Virus record (IMG/VR): IMGVR_UViG_3300047287_000662
Location: 1-31,832 of that record
Direction: 5' to 3' (one strand)
Length of the DNA: 31,832 bases
DNA from: a virus
In this document: positions 15,201-22,944 of the stretch, piece by piece
Layout of the letters: each line of letters opens with the position of its first letter
How positions within the stretch are numbered: position 1 is the first letter of the stretch
Notes under the pieces: model-generated
The model's database searches: none
Told to the model about the DNA's origin: nothing
The model's input: only the letters and a program-made list of their open reading frames with translations
Made by a program: the position numbers and the translations under genes

Positions 15201-17978
15201 GTTGATTCCGAGGCTGACAAAACTAAGAAGTTAACAGCCATTAATAAAACGTATTACGACGGAAAACTCTCCTTACTCACATCTGAGTTAGATTCCCGTA
15301 AGCAGAATCTTGACGCTCTATATGCTGCGGAAAAGAAGCATGCGGATCGCGTTAGACAGCTTGATCAGGAACTGAGACAGGTAAGGATTGCAGATAGGGA
15401 TTTTTTAAATAGCATTCTTAGAGCAAACCTACAAGATAACGAACAGTTCTGGTTTGACCAGAATGTAGCTGCCACGAAATTTTATGAGGCTAAGGCATTA
15501 TTAGTTAAAAAGGACTACGTTAACGGAAAGGACGCTATCGACAGTGCCATTTCAGCACAGCAAGCCTATGTTCAAGAAGTAGATGCTGCTGAACGTGCTG
15601 GTCAAGTAGCCTACGGTACGACCTATAACGCTCTCTTGGATTTATCTGTGATGCAGAAAGAGCGTACAGATGCTATTCAACGTCAGAGGTATATTGAGGA
15701 GAAAGCCCGTCTGGAAGCTGAGAAAGCGGTTGCAGATCAATTAAAAGCCACGCAAGATCTAGTACAGGCTATCAATCTGCTTAATGTTAACATCACTAAG
15801 ACGCCAAAGATGGACCTTGGCTTGGATGCCCAGATAGATAAGGCTAAGGCATTAGAAGAAGCAATCGCCAGCGCGGAAGCTGCTGCTAATGCAGCTAAGG
15901 CAGCTAAGGGACCTTCTACCGGTGAGTTGGCCGGCACCATGAAGATGACCACTGGTGGTGCTGGTGACGCTGGTGCCACAGGTGGTTTTGGTGCATCAGG
16001 TGACATAGGCGTAACTACAGGGGCAAATGGTGAACAATCCTACTTCTCAAAATCATTAGCTGCACAAAAAGAGTATTACAACAGCTTAAAGTTAACCAAT
16101 GAAGAGTTAGCCAAGCACGGTAATGAGATTGTAAAGGTTGTAGATGCCCAAGGTAAAGTAACCTACACGACGGGGGCAGCTGCCAGTGCAATGGATCTTG
16201 AGGGGTCCAAGGTAAAGATCCTAAATGAGGCGACTGCAGAAGCGGGTATTACTCATAACAACCTGCAAAAATCCATGGATGGAACCAGTAAGTCAGCTGA
16301 TGGTGTAGCCTCTTCCATCACTGCGATACCCTCTGATAAACAAATTAACGTAGATGCGAATACAGAGCAGGCGCAGACTAATGTAGATGGCGTAAAAGGT
16401 AGTGTGGAAAACATTCCAACTACCGTAACCACCACCGTTGATGCGAATACAGAGCAGGCGCAGACTAATGTAGATGGCGTAAAAGGTAGTGTGGAAAACA
16501 TTCCAACTACCGTAACCACCACCGTTGATGCGAATGTTGCTGACGCACAAACGAAAGTGGGTGAGATAGACAAGACAACGACTGATCTTGATAACAAGCA
16601 AACCAAGCCTGTCATTGAAGCCGACGGTAAACCTGCTGTTGAGGAACTCAACTCCGTACTTAACTTTTTCACGCAGGTATTCCAGAATCTGAATGCCTCG
16701 CAGATTAAGCTTACTGCGGATGCGTCTGGGGTATTTACCGTCTTACGCCAGATTGATGAGGCCATCGCTGTACCACGTACAATGACAATTTATGTCAAGA
16801 AAAGGCCTGCAGGTAGTGGTGCCGATGGTGGTGATACTGGTGGTGATACTGGTGGCGACATTGGAGGTGGCGGGTACTCCACTGGGGGTCTGATTAAAGG
16901 TAGAGGTACCGGAACATCCGATTCCATCCCAGCTATGCTTTCTAACGGGGAGTATGTCATCCCTGCGGACGTTGTTAAGAAAGTAGGTTTGCCGTATTTG
17001 GAGCAGCTACGGAATGGAGGTATGCAGACCTTTGCTAAGGGTGGGTATGCATCTACCAAGCGGCTTTCAACTGAGGATGAGATAGCCTCCCAAATCCTAA
17101 ATAACAATTACCGTGGTAGTTTGAGTGACCCTGCGTTTCTTGAGTATATGAAAAACTCACCAAAGGGGTCTTTGATTGCGACATCGGAACCAGATAGAGT
17201 CATAGGGCAAGCTTCGGCCCAAGGTGGAAAAGCCTCATACGTTGTATCCGGTAAATTGGATTACGAGCAAGCTGTAAGGCTTATGAACGGCCTACCACCT
17301 AAATTTTTGAACGGGCATGGCGCTTATACGCTGGCTAAGAAGATGATGTTATTACGCATCTTCAGCAAAGAGGAGATTACAAAGCTACAAGAAGCCCAAG
17401 CTAAGGTAGTTGAGGAAAAGAAAGCGGCCACCCAAAAGGCAGAAGCACCAACACCTGCCCCAGCACCTGCCCCCGCAGCCGAACCAGTCAAAGCTGCCGA
17501 GGATCCATGGAAGCAAGTCCAGTCTAGCTTAGGTGGTCAGTTCCAGATCTCTGACTCAATGAAAAGTGAATTGATGTCCACCGCAGAAAGATTCATGCGA
17601 GGCGAATTTACCCCACAAGAGCGAGACCTAAAAGTTAGGTTTGCCGGTAAGAGTTTGCCGCAGATCCTGGAATACCTTGCCTACGAAAGCCGTATGAAGT
17701 CATACAAGGATGCCATGTCAAAAGCACCTCCTATGGCTGCTGGTGGCTTGGCTTCCGCCAATGCGGCATTCAACCCAAAACCTGTCGTAGGTGGAATTAG
17801 CAACTTGACTCAATCTGTGAATAGCACTACCTCACAACCCAGTGTACAATCTGCAGGCATACATCAAGTGCTGATCCGTAGTGACGTGGGTCGCTCTGCA
17901 AACCTCCAAGGCACAAGTCAACAGGTCGATGATCTGCTTGGCGTTCTAAAATCCCTTAAAGGCGTGACAATCCAATGA
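9207..17978 (+). CDS. Tail tape measure protein (2923 aa)
   Basis: This very long protein is dominated by Ala/Lys/Glu/Gln coiled coil (residues about 10-760 and 1260-2230). Residues about 772-1075 form the conserved tape measure core (PhageMin_Tail type), with VVQLEDAFKSVQAVAGAT, QTLAQAGL and a KSWDNL closing motif. Hydrophobic stretches at about 1150-1175 and 1222-1243 (LIAMAVAAVGATYLAL) fit the membrane-active region thought to help DNA cross the inner membrane. Two exact 29-aa repeats lie at 2383-2440. A Gly/Asp linker precedes the tape measure motif GTGTSDSIPAMLSNGEYVI near 2567. A Pro/Ala linker near 2750 and a conserved-looking end (DDLLGVLKSLKGVTIQ) complete it. At about 1.5 angstrom per residue it predicts a tail of roughly 430-440 nm. 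No peptidoglycan hydrolase motif was recognised. Confidence 0.92.
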   Translation: MANQSAQIDLAVTVNALVDKITVQENQLKKAISTLEENFKKQKIDLKAPTTITPQLETDLTAFKKEVAKIKTALTKELKSATQLKDVSLGIADAIKKELQDANSKIIPQEGKKVITGLKSFLDDLLKENTTLTKGQKKNLISGLLTIEGATLSSAKRTINDFQKDVVAASDQALAKVGRIQQLLAQQPGQVKALRSELAGGVPSGIAAAKKDAEALVDLYNLLRKSSGKMELTGTTSKDIENLQLRISLIRKSMDDLARLNAEMARNPSRSVDFGFTPQQGLEKMDAFRKALAQTRDTLAEIKKEASGIADVEKATKKAAETQAVADAARAQGAQGYIKLLREQYTAQLALDKKSKDFGASDAILVQLNQELEIRKRLDDVTKRQRTGIDKYQEALFGVANAAKIDLDTELKARNQLLSVMEKQAISSLKFSADELKAERDIIANIKQEIAERNSLANLQKQSAENVALMKAKNLTVQEQVTILKDQLAVQTKLQALTGKESEQIPLLQRMIAAREKVVDRLNAEEALRAKVEKSMIDASNAEVISTEKALAAYKRLQEVLIAGGNITKQLYQAEEAYVANRIRDLEHEIALSKQLAAEQTQLANIQKSFGKFTTGAQALSSGGLNLTQYKEASNQIDQFKSKLVELEKLATSADAQIASAAQQMIDVYKRESSAIETLLINEKQLVEIRTASSRAATAQTDENRIKALQQQARAVQELITALHDQGKAGTAVAANMRDFHAQLTQQIAATKLQIAETRSLESSYTKLGNAFRSFVRYGLEYAAFYKIQQAITDVVKGVVQLEDAFKSVQAVAGATSAEMESVIAAIKKVAIETEFSTNQIAEAAQTLAQAGLAIKDVGAALDATAKFASATGTSLKTSADLMTTMKNVFQDMRFDQIADQLTSTINLSKLSGEGLATILSRAVEVSDSFKIIPEQMQAAFAVLKNAGIKDSTISTGYRQALLELFAPDEKLLKYLQGRYAEMGRNLSKETIAAMFQSFTQEKSPILAVLTELDKLGFATTHAAEAARVFDVRAKNVIDVLIKQKEEFASLTTQIGAHGTAAQGARTQLESLGKSWDNLGSVISVIATDRMGGMMKSLEGIVDLMTDLIQKSGEASNALVKIQGSSGAASAAITGVLTGLGTFFKTGSGLKGVLAGATAGGLAGQLENIVTSYVKKFGDDVTRGVSTTMEVVSTFFAGKFLWDSLKKRLAVDLAAGVASYLPPQGKLIAMAVAAVGATYLALRGSVTERIKAIQNDLEKSKAELDQSKSKLGERKQDKEAYDNLIIATDKANRALQDLLASNTSGVDNLAGIANKAAEDLRGKSLDLSGTEFQDAIARLEQETGGLAKTFDPSAYADSIRRVNEVVSQWDGERLKYFDQISRAYETSEKDRTEDQKRVLAAFEGMSISQKGMLLKEIKNLDDVKAFTDKKDGFVSQFYNEVLKPVGDTSEKYLQQQREEAKALIEKAIEEDNFGELYSKVLSSFKEGNISLLNMLEKQINEELLRAESNLAIRRERILKQNEGDPAKAQEALRKDKRTQELQGILDQRLSVKDFLSESQSKAASAAVDKAIKSLEDMASKYAETRDTFVASLSQQELQRLGIAQNAVKQHLEDVNAVVKDLPDEWKGVFKTVVAQGMKARDIVNYLESEKNARGDMPQAVQDLLDKTKEQAAAEEKNNEFVNERQAKLKEIVDSAEGFKQRALKMAAQEEEIRAQLENENLSVKDRLVLYGKLALISANRINLARDIEKQEERGSAIQTEINNATGVQQRIVEERNTKLKEFFKEQDQNARASAKSIKALEDTRANLLESGNAQAVLTGTLEKDIYNKKVSEEARRQEDVKGQLMMNKEFREKFAQYKDSIADFADFLKSPEGQAWMAEQKDIAPLLKDLGTSVDKARGAFDDMAANLEKDYSVLSAEMQKRLSTSTKMTEIGQAQSVQGAVLNNKLVNDTANLEKTLTEITIAGIKDREQAQQEYTNTLAAARDQIYAAEVKAVQDSVDSEADKTKKLTAINKTYYDGKLSLLTSELDSRKQNLDALYAAEKKHADRVRQLDQELRQVRIADRDFLNSILRANLQDNEQFWFDQNVAATKFYEAKALLVKKDYVNGKDAIDSAISAQQAYVQEVDAAERAGQVAYGTTYNALLDLSVMQKERTDAIQRQRYIEEKARLEAEKAVADQLKATQDLVQAINLLNVNITKTPKMDLGLDAQIDKAKALEEAIASAEAAANAAKAAKGPSTGELAGTMKMTTGGAGDAGATGGFGASGDIGVTTGANGEQSYFSKSLAAQKEYYNSLKLTNEELAKHGNEIVKVVDAQGKVTYTTGAAASAMDLEGSKVKILNEATAEAGITHNNLQKSMDGTSKSADGVASSITAIPSDKQINVDANTEQAQTNVDGVKGSVENIPTTVTTTVDANTEQAQTNVDGVKGSVENIPTTVTTTVDANVADAQTKVGEIDKTTTDLDNKQTKPVIEADGKPAVEELNSVLNFFTQVFQNLNASQIKLTADASGVFTVLRQIDEAIAVPRTMTIYVKKRPAGSGADGGDTGGDTGGDIGGGGYSTGGLIKGRGTGTSDSIPAMLSNGEYVIPADVVKKVGLPYLEQLRNGGMQTFAKGGYASTKRLSTEDEIASQILNNNYRGSLSDPAFLEYMKNSPKGSLIATSEPDRVIGQASAQGGKASYVVSGKLDYEQAVRLMNGLPPKFLNGHGAYTLAKKMMLLRIFSKEEITKLQEAQAKVVEEKKAATQKAEAPTPAPAPAPAAEPVKAAEDPWKQVQSSLGGQFQISDSMKSELMSTAERFMRGEFTPQERDLKVRFAGKSLPQILEYLAYESRMKSYKDAMSKAPPMAAGGLASANAAFNPKPVVGGISNLTQSVNSTTSQPSVQSAGIHQVLIRSDVGRSANLQGTSQQVDDLLGVLKSLKGVTIQ
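16353..16526 (+). repeat. Two perfect 87-bp tandem copies inside the tape measure gene
   Basis: Bases 16353-16439 and 16440-16526 are identical, encoding VDANTEQAQTNVDGVKGSVE and on to TTT (29 aa each, counted from the Asp codon). A third diverged copy begins at 16527 (DANVADAQTKVGEI). The unit is in frame. Identity at every third position marks a recent duplication. Confidence 0.95.
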
Positions 17979-20900
17979 CCATTTCAGAAACCGACTTAAA
18001 ACTCCTCAAGTCCGAACGCATGACCGATTATGAGGACGGTGGTGGGAAGATGACATCTAACGTGGTTGTCGATGGGGAGGTAAACAACCTCTTCAACGAC
18101 ATCTCACAATTGGACAGAACCTATGGTCGTGTCTCCCTGAGAAAGGCCTACTCAGCGGTCCATACCGCATCCACGGATACGTACTTAGGTTCACACATCA
18201 TCCTGACGGATCCGCCAGATGATGCCAATGTCCTGGTCACGATGTTCAGTACGGAGAGCTGGACGGACGAACGGCTGGTCGCACAGGAATACATCGAACG
18301 CTATAACATCAAGGCCACTGAAAGCCGTTGGAAGCTGTTTGGTTCTTACGTATTGAATCAGATGTCCGTCACAATGTTCTCTTTGTCAAACGCCAAGGAC
18401 GCAGACACATCCTCTGGCACAACGGTACCTGAAGTCGGTGAAACATTCGTTCTGTACGATGTAACGCATGGTTATGAACAGATGTTCCGCGTTACCGATA
18501 TCCTGTATACCGGCATTCAGGTGTTCACGGATAGCCAAGGCGATTTCTATAAAGATGTCATCGTCCTAGCGGTTACCGGGAAGATGAAATACGCCTTCTC
18601 TGGTGCCCAGGTCCCAGGCAGGTTTTCAAGCTCCAACACGGTTACAGCGCCTGAAGACTATCGCTCATACGTTAAAGTATTGACGACTCAGATTGCGGAC
18701 GTCTCTGAATACTATGGTGTCAAGAAGATCACCCTGCCCCTAAGTATCGGTGACGTAACCGCTAAGGTCGATTCGCCCTACAACGCAATCGTCCCTTCAT
18801 CGCGTAGTGAGACAGCGATCATCGATTTGCAAGCGGGGTACGGTGCAGAGCGTATGTTCCCCACAGGCCCAGAAAACGGCTTGACCTATTCAGGCTCTAT
18901 TTCTGCAAATACATCGCCATACCAAGTCAGCCGGTACCTTGGCTACGGAATAAAAACCTTTAGCGTCACAGTCACATTTGGCGGGACCACTTTGACGGAT
19001 GACGGTGCGGGTAACCTTGTTGCATCAAACACGGGCTCCACCTTTGCTGGCTATGTCGATTACGCAGCGGGTGTTGTCACCGTAACCAACACTACTAGCT
19101 TTTCAGGCACATTGAATATCACGGCATCCCCTGCTGTGAGTATGTTCAATATCTCTGATAGCTTAGGCGTTGAAATCAATGAGCAAAACCGCAGATACGT
19201 TTACACCGAAACCCTAGATCCAACTCCAGCCCCAGGAACAGTCTCCGTAGACTTCCGTGCGCTAGGCAAGTGGTATCGAATTATTGATAACGGTAACGGT
19301 AGTCTTTCAGGCCAGGGCGGTAATGGCACAGTCAACTATTCCACAGGATCTATTGCAATCACGCTTCTGGCCATGCCAGATTTTGGTAGCACCATTATCT
19401 ATTCGTGGGGCAGCCCGATCTACACATCGTTACCTTATGCGTTGGAGTTGGGTAAGGCCGTATTGAAGTTTCAGTTGGATGACCCCCTGATAGACAATGA
19501 CAGTCTGACCATCAGCTGGTCTGGAGGATCTGTTACTTGTGACACAGCAGGTAACTTAACAGGATCAGCAACGGGCAACGTCGATACCACTGGGTTAGTC
19601 ACTCTGATACCGACCACCTTTCCAAGTAGCAGTACGGCAATCACTATCCATTATGACCAAGTTGCCTACGATTCTGACATAACAGAACAGGCAGTTACCC
19701 TGGCTTTAACTGGTCCAAATAGTCGCCTAGCATCGGTAGTTCTCGGAACCACGGGTGTACTTACGCCATTTTCAGTAAGATTAAAAAATTCAAAATGGAT
19801 GTTTTGGGACGACGGATCAGGCGGAATTGTCCGTGCCAGCACTAGCCAAGGTTTCCCCGGTAAGGTACACACGCTGCATGAGCAGGATGTTGAGGGGGTA
19901 ACGTCATTAACTCTACCTGTGGGTTACACCCCTGGTAATACGATAGTCAGATTCACAGTTTCCGCAACATCTGCCGCACCTGTTGATGGTGCCACTGGCG
20001 TAGGAACGATCGTATTCAGTGACACCACTACACCCGGCGTAATGGCCATGGTGGATTCTAACCTGCCTAGTGGCACAACCATCACAATGCAGCCATCTTA
20101 TCTTGGTGGAGTATTGACCTTCAGTGTGTATGCGGCCACTCGCGTTGATATGGACGTTATCTTTACCTCGGTAAGCTCCGCTATCACGCTGAGTGGGGCA
20201 TCGGTCGACTATACAACGAGAACGGTGACCATTCCAAAGTCAGCATTAGGCTCTAAAGGTACCTCCATCATCGGTTTCCGTACAGCGGGTGGCGCTAATA
20301 AGGTCGTGGTGTCATTCAACTCCACCTCCTACGCTTTTACAGCATCCTACGCATTCGGATCTGCCACAGTCACTTCTAAGACTAAAGTATTCAGCGGTGC
20401 TGGCAGTATCGTCCTATCGATAGGTACAAGCCTAATACCACGTTCACTTAAGTTCACGATGGGAGGCCATACCTATGTGGATAATGGTTCTGGCACACTA
20501 CTTCAGGATGTGTCGGCAACCACGGGCGTAGGTTCGGATGTGGGGGTTGTAGATTACTCTACAGGGCATATCACCTTTGGTATTCCATACTCATCGATGT
20601 CCAATAACCCCGTCTTGCTTTATTCTGCAAAGAAAACCTCTGATGTACGTGTTAAACACATGGTGTTCCGCGTACCTGGGGCACCCACTGCGATAGGTAG
20701 CTTCCAGCTTAATGCTGGTGGACTTCATGCCGAAGCTGACTTCAATGGCAATATCACAGGCGATCAAGTCATCGGTACAATAGACGATGAAAGCGGTGCC
20801 GTAAACATTACATCATTCGGCGATAGCGGCAACCTGTTTGTGAATGCAGCCGACGTTCTTTACAACTGCGTCCTGCTCTCCTACATCCCACTAGACCCCG

Positions 20901-21760
20901 ACATCCTGGGTATCGACACCGTCAAGCTACCCTTGGACGGTAAAGTCCCGATCTACAAAGTCGGTGGCGTGGGGGTTGTCCACAATACCCAGAATACTAC
21001 CTGTCCTAACCCAGTAACTGCCGGTTCTACCGTCAGCTGCGGCAGAACATTATTGAGTTATGCCAAGGTCTTTGATGCCTCTGGAGCAGTCGTTCCGACA
21101 ACCAAATACACCACGAATTTGGACGCCGGTACCGTTACGTTTGGTACGCCTTTAGATTTGACTGGGTACACCCAGCCGTTGTACATTGAGCATCGAATTG
21201 AGGACATGGCGTTAATCACTGACGTCCAGATCACAGGCCAAGTCAAACTGATGAAACCTTTGAGACATGCCTATCCTGCCAACACGACTTACTTGAGTAG
21301 TGCTCTGGTTATCGGGGATCTTCAAGGTCGTACAACCAACATGTTTGACCAGCAAACCTGGACCAGCGTATGGAGTGACTCACTGATCGGGTCAGCCGCG
21401 AACTCATCATTCAATGATGTGCTGTATCCAATCACCACAACAAATGTCGGATCTATACAGGAACGCTGGGCGATTGTATTTACAGCATCCACCGCTTTTA
21501 GTTGCTACGGTGAATACTCAGGCTTAGTCGCTGTAGGTACTACAAGTGCAGACTTTGCTCCGGTCAATCCCGTCACAAGTCAGCCTTATTTCACCATTAA
21601 CCATCTAGGTTGGGGGTCTGGCTGGGCATCCGGTAACGTATTACGGTTCAATACCAAAGGTGCAAACTTCCCGATATGGTTGGCTAGAACCACCTTGCAA
21701 TCTGATCCGCAGGTTTACACCGACAACTTTAAAATGCAAATAAGAGGGGACGCTAACTAA
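17975..21760 (+). CDS. Large tail-tip structural protein with tandem beta domains (1261 aa)
   Basis: The start overlaps the tape measure stop (ATGA). The N-terminal about 220 residues include an RMTDYEDGGGKMTSN box, VVDGEVNNLFNDIS and YGRVSLRKAYSAV, a pattern I recognise from large tail proteins placed right after the tape measure in some siphophages. The middle repeats a beta module with the signature (D/N)-x-G-x-G-x-L...G-x-V-(D/N)-Y-x-(T/S)-G-x-(V/I) near residues 342, 438, 523, 612, 835 and 922, some copies partial. The C-terminal about 140 residues (from NMFDQQTWTSVW, through QERWAIVFTAS, YFTINHLGWGSGW and LARTTL to FKMQIRGDAN) look like a conserved end domain. Position suggests a distal tail or tail-tip role. 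It has no lectin or enzyme motif that I can identify. Confidence 0.65.
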   Translation: MTISETDLKLLKSERMTDYEDGGGKMTSNVVVDGEVNNLFNDISQLDRTYGRVSLRKAYSAVHTASTDTYLGSHIILTDPPDDANVLVTMFSTESWTDERLVAQEYIERYNIKATESRWKLFGSYVLNQMSVTMFSLSNAKDADTSSGTTVPEVGETFVLYDVTHGYEQMFRVTDILYTGIQVFTDSQGDFYKDVIVLAVTGKMKYAFSGAQVPGRFSSSNTVTAPEDYRSYVKVLTTQIADVSEYYGVKKITLPLSIGDVTAKVDSPYNAIVPSSRSETAIIDLQAGYGAERMFPTGPENGLTYSGSISANTSPYQVSRYLGYGIKTFSVTVTFGGTTLTDDGAGNLVASNTGSTFAGYVDYAAGVVTVTNTTSFSGTLNITASPAVSMFNISDSLGVEINEQNRRYVYTETLDPTPAPGTVSVDFRALGKWYRIIDNGNGSLSGQGGNGTVNYSTGSIAITLLAMPDFGSTIIYSWGSPIYTSLPYALELGKAVLKFQLDDPLIDNDSLTISWSGGSVTCDTAGNLTGSATGNVDTTGLVTLIPTTFPSSSTAITIHYDQVAYDSDITEQAVTLALTGPNSRLASVVLGTTGVLTPFSVRLKNSKWMFWDDGSGGIVRASTSQGFPGKVHTLHEQDVEGVTSLTLPVGYTPGNTIVRFTVSATSAAPVDGATGVGTIVFSDTTTPGVMAMVDSNLPSGTTITMQPSYLGGVLTFSVYAATRVDMDVIFTSVSSAITLSGASVDYTTRTVTIPKSALGSKGTSIIGFRTAGGANKVVVSFNSTSYAFTASYAFGSATVTSKTKVFSGAGSIVLSIGTSLIPRSLKFTMGGHTYVDNGSGTLLQDVSATTGVGSDVGVVDYSTGHITFGIPYSSMSNNPVLLYSAKKTSDVRVKHMVFRVPGAPTAIGSFQLNAGGLHAEADFNGNITGDQVIGTIDDESGAVNITSFGDSGNLFVNAADVLYNCVLLSYIPLDPDILGIDTVKLPLDGKVPIYKVGGVGVVHNTQNTTCPNPVTAGSTVSCGRTLLSYAKVFDASGAVVPTTKYTTNLDAGTVTFGTPLDLTGYTQPLYIEHRIEDMALITDVQITGQVKLMKPLRHAYPANTTYLSSALVIGDLQGRTTNMFDQQTWTSVWSDSLIGSAANSSFNDVLYPITTTNVGSIQERWAIVFTASTAFSCYGEYSGLVAVGTTSADFAPVNPVTSQPYFTINHLGWGSGWASGNVLRFNTKGANFPIWLARTTLQSDPQVYTDNFKMQIRGDAN

Positions 21761-22941
21761 TGGCCGGTACAGAAGTCATACTATTAAGAAGCACCGACAC
21801 CGGGGCCCCTGTCTTAACAGGTCAAGCAGGCTCCCTAATCACCTTGTTGGATGCCTGTTTGGTCAACGGATACAATTCAAAGACCATCACCATTACCCGG
21901 TCGGGAACCACCGCAACCGCTACCTGTGCCACAGCGCACGGGTTTGCTGCTGACGGGGTGAAGGTACAGATTAGTGGGGCGAACGAGGCCGCCTACAACG
22001 GTATCTTCCTCATATCCAATGTGAGCACTTATACCTTCGACTTCACGGTAGCAGGCTCACCCGCCACACCTGCGACGGGTACCATAACCGCAAAGATGCC
22101 TGCCTTAGGTTGGACCAAGCCATTCTCGGACGTTAACTTAGCGGCGTATCGAGGGGATGCAGCGAGCACGGGCATGTATATGAAGGTTAACGATACAACG
22201 ACTTCACACGCCAATGTTCGTGGTTACGAAACCATGACCGACATTAATACGGGTACGGGCTTATTTCCAACGGTTGCTCAGATAGCATCTGGGACCTATT
22301 GGGTTAAGTCGCAGACGACGGATGCGACTGCTAGGTCCTGGATTGTTATTGGTGATGGCTATGAGTTTTTCTTGTACGTATCCACCCACACCTCCTATAC
22401 ATCCAGAAAGGGTTTCCATTTCGGTGACCCAAAGTCAGAAATGGCAAGTGACCCCTACGGTTGTTTAATTATTGGAGACATCGCTGCCGTTAGTACGTAT
22501 CCAGATACTAACTGTTATCAGCCCTGTATCAACACTAATACCACATCTATAACAAATATTACGACTATGCTGGGCCATTATTTTGCTAGAGCCTACACCC
22601 AGACGGGCTCCTCAGTGGCCGGGTGTAAGATAGGGCCATCTATATCTTTTATGGCGCAAAGCGGTAGCAATGCTACCCCAGGCACCAATGGAGGAATAGC
22701 CTATCCTTCCCCTGTAAATAACGGTTTATACATAGCCCCTATTTTTCTAGTGGATACTCTAGGGCTTAGGGCGCAGATGACGGCCATGTGGTGTCCAGGG
22801 CATACAAGGCCTCTTGGGGACAGTACCTTTTTAAGTGCAGAGGCTTCCCCAATTGGCCGTAGACTACTATCAATAGCGTCAATAGGGTCCAGCGGCTCCT
22901 TAGGAGAAGTTCACATGGACATCGACGGGCCTTGGAGATAA
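21760..22941 (+). CDS. Tail-tip protein, paralogue 1 of 3, with inserted FCCH-like module
   Basis: This 393-aa protein starts within the previous stop (TAATG). Residues 1-40 (LRSTDTGAPVLTGQAGSLIT, then LDACLVNGYNS) and about 114-393 (GWTKPFSDVN, WIVIGDGYEFFLY, then RRLLSIAS and HMDIDGPWR) match a conserved phage tail protein pattern. Between them, residues about 41-113 carry an extra module (SGTTATATCATAHGFAADG, VQISGANEAAYNGIF, FDFTVAGSPATPATGTI). This resembles the module annotated in phages as ubiquitin-activating enzyme E1 FCCH-like, an HG(L/F)..G..V.isGa....YNG...i pattern; no enzyme activity is implied. Two tandem paralogues follow. It is likely a virion tail-tip or fibre component; the number of copies suggests variation of the host-contacting surface. 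Confidence 0.6.
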   Translation: MAGTEVILLRSTDTGAPVLTGQAGSLITLLDACLVNGYNSKTITITRSGTTATATCATAHGFAADGVKVQISGANEAAYNGIFLISNVSTYTFDFTVAGSPATPATGTITAKMPALGWTKPFSDVNLAAYRGDAASTGMYMKVNDTTTSHANVRGYETMTDINTGTGLFPTVAQIASGTYWVKSQTTDATARSWIVIGDGYEFFLYVSTHTSYTSRKGFHFGDPKSEMASDPYGCLIIGDIAAVSTYPDTNCYQPCINTNTTSITNITTMLGHYFARAYTQTGSSVAGCKIGPSISFMAQSGSNATPGTNGGIAYPSPVNNGLYIAPIFLVDTLGLRAQMTAMWCPGHTRPLGDSTFLSAEASPIGRRLLSIASIGSSGSLGEVHMDIDGPWR

Positions 22942-22944
22942 AAC

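Noticed and set aside
16253-16765. Long minus-strand frames opposite the tape measure repeats (also 16293-16601)
   Set aside because: They are antisense shadows of the duplicated tape measure segment, lack ribosome sites and encode repeats only because the sense strand is duplicated.
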